Shown piece after piece: positions 55,211-64,000 of a DNA stretch of 64,000 bases. Numbering within the stretch: the first letter of the stretch is position 1; every line of letters starts with the position of its first letter. Where the stretch lies: assembly GCA_047967505.1 (NCBI GenBank), contig CM106539.1. One strand, 5' to 3'. The notes beneath the pieces were generated by a model. It was not told where the DNA came from. It did not search any database and saw nothing but the letters and a program-made list of their open reading frames with translations. Source of the DNA: Dipteris shenzhenensis (taxonomy: Eukaryota; Polypodiophyta; Polypodiopsida; Gleicheniales). The translations under genes and the position numbers were made by a program.

Positions 55211-56469
55211 TTACTATGGTTTTTAAAAAGTAATATTGCTAAAACTTGGTGATGCTATGGAAGAGAAGCTTCCTTGGATGGCTCAAGGTATTGGATGATG
55301 GAAAATGATTCACTGAGATAAAGAAACAAGGAAATTGACGTGGTAGGAGATAAGGATACTAGCTCCTTGTCTGTCTCTGTTGAGTGGAGCTTTTATCTTT
55401 AATGATCTATGATAGACCTGGGTTTTGGTTGCAAGTCTTAGCACTTCTTGTTTCTCCTTGGGGAAAGCTTAGTGATTGGTTGAGTGTCTCATTAAAAGGT
55501 ATGACTACGTAGTTGAGATTGTAGCCACTTTTTCTCCTAGATTTGGAAGGAATCCTTGATGCTCTTAAATTGCAGAGTCTACAAGACTGACATTCAGGGA
55601 AGGCCATGCTCCCATCCTACAACAACGTTTAGAGATGGGCGTGTGTTGTGGAGGACTATCCTAGCACAAACTACAATATCAAGGAGATAAGGAGGAAGAT
55701 AAGGAAACATCCTGGCTCAGATAAGGAAATGGCATCCTTTGTTCAATGTCCTAGATCAGATAAGGAAATGGGAACCTTCATTCAAATCTGGTTGCAATGG
55801 TAATGGTGACTTTCATTCAGGAAATTGTGGCCTTCATTCAATACAAGTTAAGAGAGAAAGAGATTGCTGCTGACAGGGATGTAAATTAAAGGAGGCACTA
55901 GTAATGGCTACCTTTGTTCAAGAAATGGCAAGCTTCAACCAATGCAAGTTATGAGAGGACATTACCACCACCGAGAAAAAAGTCGGTTCAAGGAGGTGTT
56001 TGAAGGCTCACCCTCATAAAACATTCACACCATACTTAAGGCTAAGGACCCCCCACTAGAAAGACTGCATTTTATCCCTACTTTAATACATCAGCCCGTT
56101 TGGGACCCAAAATGGACCCCGTTTAAACCACGGTTTCACACATGGAAACACCATGCTATGGGGAATTTTTCCAACCCATTGCACACCATTTTGGCATACC
56201 TAGAACTCGTTAATTCATGGTAGCATCAACTGATTTCAGCCTGGGGCTTAGAAGTGATGCTTGAGTCCTAGCTGCCCTATGAAATCCTAGCAACAACAAA
56301 AAAAGCATATAGTTAGTCCCTACCTAGTTACTAGGTCATGTGCACTCACACGCTTTTGCTTAGACACATAGTCGATTGCATGAATAATTGTACTTCACAC
56401 TTTCATTCCACACTCTCAAAGCATGTGTAAAAATAATCTCTCTCACAAACACACACAAATGTCATACCT
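55211..56469. other. No gene recognised
   Basis: Contains a loose repeat of CTTCATTCA/AAATGG strings near 55730-55950. No coding sequence is supported. Confidence 0.45.
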
Positions 56470-58980
56470 GCACGCCAACTAATCTAATGATCAATGGTAC
56501 ACCATATGAACATGGATGCAGGTTGAGAAACAATGCCACTACTCAAGAGGATGTGCAGAAAGAGCCCACCACCTCAACCACAAACCCCCTCCAGAGTTTG
56601 CAGCCATTTAGCTCCTCTCAATTACGGCGATCACAGGCATTTGTGGTTCAGAGCAATATCTCTGAGGAGGATTCTGTGCATGACATGGAAACCAAAGAAG
56701 AACAAATGCCACCCTAGTCACCACCAGCCTACACAACCATTGACAGGGCCTAGTCATTGGAACTTGTGGATGTGCACGATGAAGTCATGCAACACACTAT
56801 ACCCATGATAGATGACATCAAGCCAATGTGACAAGGTCCCTATCCTATGAACCCCAAATATGCGCTCATAGTGAGAGAGGAGAGAAAAAAACTCATAGAT
56901 GTGGGATTCATCTATGAGATAGAGAATACAGAGATTGGGTGTCAACCATTGTGATAGTCTTGAAGAAGAATGGAAAGATCCGAGTATGTGTAGACATGAA
57001 AAAGTTCAATGCTGCCACAAGGCGTGACCACTACCCCTTGCCTTTCATATGGAGCATGTTCTAGGAAGAGTAGTCGGGAAGGAGGCTCACAACTTCCTGG
57101 ATGGGTTTTTAGGGTACAATCAGGTATTCTGAACGGTCAATATAAAACTACCTTTGCAACCGAGTGGGGTGTGTATGTGGCCAAAGTGATGATATTTGGA
57201 CTCACCAACGTGCCCGCCACATTTCAGTGGCGGCGACGGCATGGCTGATGATCACCGCCTTCGAGGAGTACCTAAGGGACTTCATGGAAGTCTTCTTGGA
57301 TGAATTGTGCATCAATTAGAGATAATATGATTAACTAAAATACCTAAAGCTAGTCCTTGAGAGGTGCATGTTGTACTAGATATCCTAAATCCTCTCGTGT
57401 CAATTTTTGGTCAAACACGGCATGATTCTTGGTCACATAGTGTCCAAGAATGGCATATGTATGGATTACAATAAGATCAAGCTCATTCTAGAGTTCCCCC
57501 CCCCACGAACGCCAAGGGAGTGCAGTGGTTTACAGGCCATATGGGTTACTATCAAAGATTCATCTAGCTCTTCGCAGGCATAGCCCAACCATTACACGTT
57601 GTTAGTAGTCTTTGAGTGGACCAAGTAATGTCAGAGATCCTTCAAAGCTCTCAAGCTAGCTCTAGCTACACCACTAGTATTGCGAGCCCCATACTGAAAT
57701 CTAACATTCCACATCCACATAGATGTCTCAATCGGATGCATGTTAGCCCAACTAGGGGAGTACAACTTGGACTTCCTTGTGTACTTTAGCAGCTAGCAAT
57801 TAAATGATGTCAAGGTTAATTACACTACAATGGAGAGAGAAGGTCTGGCCATGGTTTATGCAGTTATGAAGTTTAGGCATTACTTGCTAGACAACAAGTT
57901 CATCTTCTTTGTTGATCATCAAGCACTACTATGCTTGGTTAACAAGCCAAGCATGACAGGATGCATAACAAGGTAGATGCTAATCCTCTTGGAGTTTGCC
58001 AGTCACAGTGCATAAAGAAAAGAGTCCCCACATCCTATCCAACCATCTCTCGAAGAATCCCAATGGAGAAGCTCCAACGAGAGTCAAAGATGACCTCCCA
58101 GGTGCTCCCTTATTTATCGTTGACATAATTCTGGAATGGGCAGCTGAAATGGGTCACTACCAGGCAAACGGGTTACCTATGGATAAAGCCCTCAAGAGGG
58201 ATAGAGCCCACAAACTCATTAAAGAAGTACCAACTAATTACAGGCCAGCTCTACTGCATGGGTAAGGATAGCATCATGCGTAGGTGTGTGTGCGAACATG
58301 AATGTAGACGTGCTCAAAGAAGCACATTCTGGGATAGCAAACTTCATTGCCCCATTGACATTACATCACATAAGGTGTTACAGGTAGACCGCTAGTGGCC
58401 AACTCTCTTTGGAGATGCATACGAGTTTATCAAGTGATGTAATATCTATCAAAGAGTGAAAATCCCACATAAAGTAGATATGATGCCCCTAATGGGAATA
58501 TTAATCGATCAGCCTTTTGAGAAATGGGGCATAGATTTTATTGGTCCTATAAGACTAGAAGCTAAAGTAACAGGAGCCAAATACATTATCCTGGCCATAG
58601 ATTATTTTACCAAATGGGTGGAGGTCCAAGCCACAAGGAAAGATGATGTGCGGTCCACAACTATGTTTTTATATGAACATGGTTTGGGTGTTCCTTGGGA
58701 CTAGTCAACGATCAAGGAACTCACTTCCTCAATGAACAATAGCAATCTTGACTAGTGAATTCATGATCTTACATAGGAAATCTATGCCATACCATTCCTA
58801 AGAAAACGGCATTGCCGAAATCTCGAACAAAACGTGTTGCAAGATTGTAACTTGCACAATCAAAGCCACAGTCATACCAAGTGAGAGCACAAGCTCATCA
58901 CATCTTTGTGGGCCTACCAAACGTCTTACCAAGTGGAAACTAACTACACACCCTTTAGCTATCCAAAATTTAGTGAGGCA
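56470..58980 (+). pseudogene. Ty3/Gypsy pol relic, RT still partly present
   Basis: Same family as 43135-45056 but without its large RT deletion. A linker with CRLRNNATTQEDVQKEP leads to PYPMNPKYALIVREERKKLI (about 56845-56900). Then come fingers with KKNGKIRVCVD-like pieces, KTTFATEWGVYVAKVMIFGL with TNVPATFQ (about 57140-57225), and FEEYLRDFMEVFLDE (57250-57300), where the catalytic DD is degraded to DE. RNase H pieces follow, then the integrase zinc region and core with FEKWGIDFIGPIRLEAK and AIDYFTKWVE (58520-58625), ending at about 58980. Stops at 56716, 56749 and 56828 are TAG, TAG and TGA at likely Gln, Gln and Arg. Confidence 0.82.
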
Positions 58981-59479
58981 AGATACTATTAAAAAAGGGA
59001 TATGGAACCTAAATTAAGATACCATGCTAGTCCAAATAAAATAACATCAAGTACAAATCTTTGTACCATAATGGATTAGATGCCTACCCATTTTGGTCCT
59101 ATTTCAACCATGGATGCCTAACATGCCCATGCCACATAGGTTTTTTCTAAAAAAGGTGCATGTACCAAACCATTTTGTGGACAAGATTTGATAAAAACCT
59201 TGGACTCTCAATGACCTATATGCATACCAAGTCTTATCCAATCATGGGTCAAGGAGTCATGTATTTTTTTTACCCTATTAAAAATTCAATGATGCAAGGT
59301 GCGGTTTTTAAAAAAAACATACCTTAAAATTACCTCTCAAGCTTTCAAACCACATCAAAACCTTGCAACCACCTCTAGACCTTGCAACCACCTCTCTCAC
59401 ACTTCCTTGGTTGGGGAGACATCCATAGGAGTGAGGAGAAACATACAAGGCTCCCAAAAAACAAATTTGTTTTCTAGGT
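58981..59479. other. No gene recognised
   Basis: AT-rich sequence leading into the pyrimidine tract; no coding support. Confidence 0.45.
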
Positions 59480-59745
59480 ATGTTGAATTTTTTTTCTTTT
59501 TCAAGTTCCCCTTTTTCTTTCAATTTGCCTTCCATTTTCCGTTTGCCTTTCTCTTCCCTTTCCGATTTTTGTTTTCCTTTCCCTTTCTCTTCCCTCTCCA
59601 ATTTCATTTTCCTTTCCCTTTCCCTTCTCCCTTTTCATGTGTCTCTCCCCTTTCCCTTTTCACTTCTCCCTTCTCTCTTCCCCTTCACTTTTCATTTTCC
59701 CTTCTCCCTTTCCATTTCTCTTTCCTTTTTCCTTCTCCATTCACA
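59480..59745 (+). repeat. Pyrimidine-rich tract
   Basis: About 265 bases dominated by TTTCCC, CTTTTC and CCTTTC blocks. It lies directly before the Helitron-like coding sequence and translates as Phe/Pro/Ser low complexity. Confidence 0.85.
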
Positions 59746-59754
59746 AAATTGTTG

Positions 59755-60735
59755 GAGAGGATGATGCATGAATACAATCCATATGCCAGTGGATTGGTTG
59801 CTATGGGGGAAGTATTGAGAAGAAATCCACATGCAAACTTGAAGATGGTAATTTGTGAGAGCCGGTCAACTTCCAGAAAGTACTTGGTCCCAACAGCTAG
59901 CGAGGTTGCCGCTATCATGCCAAGACAAGGGGATGACTCTGATGTTAGGAATTGAGACATCCAATTTTTAGACACAATGGATTGATAAACCAGAATATCA
60001 AATTTGCATCGATCATACATGTCACTCATGTATGTTCTATTTCCTCGAGGGGAGGATGGATGGCATTTATATATCCCTTATAGAGATGTTCCTACTCACG
60101 TATCATTACATGATGTACAAAGGAAAAATTGTGACACAAAGACAGTATTATGCATACCGTCGACAGGTAAGGCCTGATAAAAGTGTGTGCCTTCTACAAG
60201 GGGGGAGATTATTACAACAATATATTGTTGATGCATATAGTAGCATGGAAGAGTCCAGATTAGTGTGGATACGCAACAATCAATCTTCTTTACGGGCAAA
60301 AGTTTATCAAGGATTGATGGACAAGGTAAACGCAGCTGATGCAGTGCAAAATGTAATGGGCAATGGTGTCAGGTGTAGAGTTGTGTTGCCATCCTCTTTT
60401 ATAGGAGGACCATGGTATATGTGCCAATTATACCAAGATGCAATGGCAATTGTGAGAAAAAAGGCTAAACAAGATTTGTTTATCACGTTCATCTGCAACC
60501 CAAAATGGTTAGAAATATCTGAAGGATTGTTGCTAGGTCAAAGAGCACAAGATCGCAGGGATTTGACAACTCGTGTATTTTATAAAAAACACAAGGATAT
60601 GATACAATCGATTATAAAGCATAATTTGTTTGGAAAAGTTATTGGATATGTATGTGTGATTGAGTTTTAAAAGAGAGATCTTCCGCACTCACACATACTA
60701 TTGATTTTGGAAGGTGCATTCAAACCTACTCAGGT
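59755..60735 (+). pseudogene. Helitron Rep (N-terminal and HUH region) relic
   Basis: Helitrons move by rolling-circle replication with a Rep-helicase. Here the Helitron-like N domain reads EYNPYASGLVAMGEVLRRNP in one frame to about 59953, then YMSLMYVLFPRGEDGWH. After a frameshift it continues to GGRLLQQYIVDAYSS, then LPSSFIGGPWYMCQLYQDAM, DLFITFICNPKW and VIEF, a stop, and KRDLPHSHILLIL. PHSH is the HUH metal-binding motif of the nuclease. The family pattern is lost after about 60735, so the catalytic Tyr region and the helicase are missing. It is not active; no Helitron end (TC start or CTRR end) was located. Confidence 0.8.
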
Positions 60736-61075
60736 TGATCACCTCAATGGAGATGTAGTAAGCTCGTCCTTTGGCCTACTAGTAGTTGTAGAAAAGTTTA
60801 CACACAAGAAGAATCTACACAGATAGGGAGAGAGATGGGGACAGATACCGGAGGTAGATTACCTCCAAATCTAGCCTCCTCTCCTGATGTGTCTTCTCAC
60901 ATGCATGGATTTGACAAAGACAGCTTTGACAACGACGTTAGAAATCAAAACGACTCTCATTTTCCATTGTTGAAAGACCTCGCTCCCTCGCCACCTACTG
61001 ATAATGGACTTGTAGGACCTCTCGCTACAAACTCTCTCACTCTAGCCTCTAGTAGTAGAGACTCCCAGTAGACTC
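60736..61075. other. Unassigned sequence after the Helitron break
   Basis: A 78-residue frame (60835-61071, Pro/Ser/Asp-rich) has no recognisable motif. Confidence 0.4.
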
Positions 61076-61742
61076 TGTTAAATTACATGGTGCAGCAGAA
61101 TAGAAACTAAACAAAGAATAGAGAGTACACAGCAAACTGGAGAGGAACAAACTTTTTCTTCAATACTAATGTAGTACAGATGATGGCTCCGTCCACCCAT
61201 GTGCTCCCATAGTGGAGCTTAGATGGCAATCTAGACAGATACTACGTGAAGAGCTACTAGCTAGAAGATTTGATCTGATCTAAACTGATCTGATACAATG
61301 GACTAGGGAGGTTGCCTCTTTATAGCTATGAGGGTGGTAGTACGATCAACGTAGTCGGTGGAGTCGACCAATCGACCTAGTTGGTGGAGTCGACCAGTCA
61401 ACCTAGTCGGTGGAACCGACTAGTCATCCATGGAATATTCCCTATACCATTGCCTTGGGGGATCTCGCCCCCAAACCCCCACCAGGGGGGCCATTGGCCC
61501 CCCTGGGACCCCCTAGCTACGGGCCAGATGGCCCCCAAGCCCCAGCAAGAATAAGGGGCTCCCACACAACCACCTTTCTACCATCAACAGTCTCATTGAT
61601 AGACCTCATCTGACATGCAAGTCAGGATCCATCCAGTGTCCCGGGCTCACACATGGCTTCTCCTCATATGGGGGCATTACAACTTGAGTACCTTGGACCA
61701 CTGATGGTTACTAGGAGGGTGGGGCATTGAGCATATCTAACA
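61076..61742 (-). repeat. 3' LTR of truncated Copia
   Basis: TGTTAGATATG...TAACA ends on the minus strand. TATA string CTATAAAGAGG at about 61315-61325. It holds three roughly 30-bp GTCGGTGGAGTCGACC units (61350-61428). A 12-bp perfect inverted repeat, CCAGGGGGGCCA and TGGCCCCCCTGG, lies at 61482-61506. The left boundary is inferred from the inverted ends only. Confidence 0.65.
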
Positions 61743-61771
61743 CCCCCCCTCAATGTTCACCCGTAGGTGAA

Positions 61772-62302
61772 CTACCTTCTCGGCCCAATGCCGAGTCTCT
61801 GAAGATGACCCTGAAGCTGATCCTTCCCGAGTGCCTTGGTGAAGATATATGCTCCATTTTGCTCTATTGGATAGTAGACCAATTCCGCTATCCCATCCTC
61901 GATCAAATCATGCACATAGTGATACTGAATCTCTATATGTTTTGTGTGCGCATGAAACACTGGATTTTTAGCAATGGCCATGCAACTTTGATTGTCGCAC
62001 CTCAGAACAGTTGCCTCATCCTCTTGCACTCCCATGTGCCATAAGTTCCTCCTTAGCCACACTGCTTCACATGCAACAAAACATGCTGCCTTGTACTCAG
62101 CCTCGGTAGAAGACAATGCCAATGTTGGTTGTTTCTTATTGATCCAAGAGAAGATACCTGAACCTAAAGAGAAAAAATATCCAGAAACTGATTTCCTGGA
62201 ATCAACATCTCCAACCCAATTTGAGTCACAATGACCATCCAAGGAAGTGCTTGTACCATAGGTGATGCCATAATCAATAGTGCCCTTCACATACTTGAGC
62301 AA
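61772..62302 (-). pseudogene. Copia RNase H domain, 176 residues
   Basis: Reads MLKYVKGTIDYGITY, HCDSNWVGDVDSRKSVSGYF, LSSTEAEYKAA, RCDNQSCMAIAKNPVFHAHT and KHIEIQYHYVHD. The RNase H acidic residues (D of CDSNW, E of STEAEY, D of CDNQS) are present, unlike in the element at 36218. Open over its length but lacks the rest of the polyprotein. Confidence 0.9.
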
Positions 62303-62816
62303 GGCTCTCTTACATGGGGGTGGTGCAAGAATTTAGAGGAGGGTTATTCACTTTCCCGTTCACATGTAGAACTGCTAGCCGTGCCAGCAAAGGTAACCAT
62401 GAAGGAATAGGAGGAGATTACAGCCCCCTCAGATCGTTGACAATAGAACATGCTAGAACGAAGTAGCTTCAACACGAGGAGAACTCAAACCAAGGTCAGG
62501 CGCTCCTGGTTCTGATAGCTTGCCTAATGGGCTCTTTCAAAGCCAGAAAGAAGAGAGTTTTTCATCGCCTAGCCAAAACCCCACTCCTCGCCTCCAGGTT
62601 GATTCAAACACAACTAGGAAATTAGAGGGTGGATGCCTCAATGCTCAACCAACAAATGGCCCAGGACCCGCCTCCAAGTCCATAGGAATAGAGCGAGGAG
62701 CCAACTAGAAGGACAGCAGAAGAGAAACTGAAGGCCATCCATCAGCGGACACATGACAACCTCAACATTAGGACCAACAGCCTGAAGCTGAGGAGAGCTC
62801 ACCTTTTAAAGGTAAG

Positions 62817-63180
62817 GTGGTAGCTTTCCAAGATGAAGATAGGCTTGAGCAATCAATTGACTGGTTAGAATCTCATGCCTTGATTGGATACTTGCCTAGC
62901 CCTAGGCCCCTTGCTACTTTCCTAGAAGGTTGGCTTAGAAAGGCTTCTTTTTCTTTCTTTTTGAAACTGAAGATATGGCTTGGAAGGCCCTACACCATGC
63001 CTTATGGACTCTAAGGCATCAACCCCTATACCTTGAGTTTTGGTCTCAAGAGTTTAACCTTGATAAACCAAGGTCCACTTTTGTTCCTTTCAGTCAAATA
63101 GGTAGAGGTTCAGAAGAAACCTGCTGTACCTCTAGAAAAGGAGAGGTTAACCTTTCCTTTGGCTACCAACAATACCTTTG
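62817..63180 (+). pseudogene. LINE ORF1 (DUF4283-like), frameshifted
   Basis: The first frame has ALIGYLPSPRPLATFLEGWL. After a shift near 62965 the frame reads EDMAWKALHHALWTLRHQPL and then YLEFWSQEFNLDK. This is the order seen in plant L1 ORF1 proteins (nucleic-acid chaperone): IGYF-x-P...L..WL, then D..KAL....W, then PLYLE-W...F. No zinc knuckle was seen. Confidence 0.65.
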
Positions 63181-63484
63181 AAGCTCTTATTGACAAAGAA
63201 ACTAAATAGTGGATTCAAGATGCCCAAATGGAGGAAGCTAGTATTAAACCTGGATGGTCCAGAGAGTTTGAAGAAGATGTAAATCAATTGGATGCTAGCA
63301 TGAGAGTCAAAGCCAGGAGACTTTGAGGAAGAACTTCCCTTGGCCCAAAAAGAGAATAACTCTCTTGGACCTCTAGTTAAACCTCAAGCCACAACTCTGA
63401 ATAAGAGAAGGATCTCTCATGTAAAGGGCTAGAGTGCCCCACCCAAAAGCCCAACCCCTAAGGCTAAAAAGGGGAAGAGCAAGA

Positions 63485-63985
63485 ATGGTGAATAAACCAT
63501 TCACTTTTCTTACCTTTAATGTCTGTGGATTAATTGACCCTTGGAGGAGTCATGAATTAGCTAAATGGCTGAGAGACAACTCTCTGTCTCCAACTTTTCT
63601 TGCATTACAAGAGGTTAAAGTGACAAATGACACTTTGGGAAAGAGACTAAAAAGAGTAGACAGCAGAAGAATTTGGTGCTTTACAAGTCATGATGAAGGC
63701 ATGGGTGGCAATGCAATTGGTGTTTTATCTCACTATCAAGACTGTGTTATCAGATGTAGTCAAGACCCTAACCATAGATGGATTGCTTTGGATTGCATAA
63801 TAAAAAGTTTCTTCTTCACAGTCGTGTTAGTGAAAGCCCCCATAGGCTCTTTGGAAAGAAGAATCACATGGGACTCATTGTTGAACCTAGGGAGTGATTG
63901 TATAATTATGGGTGACTTCAATATATTTGAGAGTATTAAAGATAAATGGATGCAGAAGGGTTCAATTCTCAGGGGATTTGAATAT
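63485..63985 (+). pseudogene. LINE ORF2 apurinic-type endonuclease domain
   Basis: Reads FTFLTFNVCGL (N-terminal Asn motif), FLALQEVKV (catalytic Glu), HDEGMGGNAIGVL, HRWIALDC and CIIMGDFNIFE (catalytic Asp and Asn). This is the nicking endonuclease of L1-type LINEs, which starts target-primed reverse transcription. The start is taken at the Met of MVNKPFTFL. A TAG at 63986-63988, in ILRGFEY[stop]LWED, is one C-to-T step from Gln and the frame reads on, so this copy is probably dead. The Tyr of the usual YAP motif is replaced (VKAPIGS). Confidence 0.85.
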
Positions 63986-64000
63986 TAGCTTTGGGAAGAT

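Larger units (their letters stand above)
61076..62302 (-). mobile_element. 3' end of a Copia element (RNase H, purine tract, LTR)
   Basis: Minus-strand order is RNase H (62302-61772), polypurine tract TTGAGGGGGGG (61753-61743), then an LTR of about 667 bp (61742-61076). The match ends abruptly at 62302 within the 3' part of pol, so the rest was lost by deletion or by insertion of the LINE beside it. Confidence 0.8.
62335..64000 (+). mobile_element. L1-type LINE, 5' part, continues past the window
   Basis: An ORF1-like region (DUF4283 pattern) is followed by an ORF2 endonuclease domain on the same strand. Reverse transcriptase would lie beyond 64000. Confidence 0.8.

Noticed and set aside
1-64000. 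CRISPR arrays, bacterial operons, tRNA or rRNA genes
   Set aside because: No regularly spaced identical short repeats with unique spacers, no tRNA or rRNA signatures noticed; the window is eukaryotic.

Overview
This window reads as nuclear DNA of a land plant with a large, transposon-packed genome. A fern or another non-seed plant is my best guess, at low confidence. The plant evidence is direct: a complete germin-like protein gene, LTR retrotransposons primed by plant initiator-Met tRNA, L1-type LINE and Helitron remnants, and long AT-rich tandem arrays. The guess of a non-seed plant is inference, from the style of the repeats and from a methyltransferase-like exon fragment. All reading was by eye, so boundaries without a sharp motif are approximate.

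Layout, left to right. 1-2608: non-autonomous minus-strand LTR element, cut by the window edge. 4757-7411: complete, very young plus-strand gag-only LTR element with a TCGCT target duplication. 8291-9813: decayed Ty3/Gypsy gag-protease. 10967-11183: fragment with an amino-type DNA-methyltransferase-like motif. 11715-13250: 185-bp satellite. 13800-15795: decayed RING-H2 gene on the minus strand. 16735-18240: AT-rich dimeric array. 18475-19257: cluster of 14 copies of an 18-bp palindrome around a TATA box. 19404-20372: decayed AT-hook/SWIM gene. 21540-23405: decayed transposase-like gene (minus). 23639-23845: fragment of the histone chaperone gene SPT16. 26907-27560: intact germin-like gene (minus). 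29338-30030: decayed coiled-coil ORF. 30117-33240: about 1-kb unit in three tandem copies with purine tracts, one split by a MITE. 35995-41909: nearly intact Copia element (minus) with a 1367-residue polyprotein. 43135-45056 and 56470-58980: two decayed Gypsy pol copies. 46664-49257: decayed ORF of unknown type. 51620-52960: decayed gag/coiled-coil ORF (minus). 59755-60735: Helitron remnant. 61076-62302: 3' end of another Copia (minus). 62335-64000: L1-type LINE running off the window.

The only host gene that looks functional is the germin-like gene; everything else is mobile or derived from mobile DNA. Two themes link the region. First, in-frame stops in the old ORFs are almost all TAG, TGA or TAA at positions where a single C-to-T change explains them from CAG, CGA or CAA. 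That is the expected scar of long-term cytosine methylation. Second, nested insertions give a relative order: Copia into a 283-bp tandem repeat, a MITE into a tandem triplication, and the gag-only element into older repeat DNA.

The least explained part is 16735-20372. There an AT-rich array, a minus-strand TATA box, a dense field of near-perfect palindromes and an AT-hook/SWIM ORF lie side by side. It could be one mobile element with its own binding-site array, but I cannot assign it to a known family.
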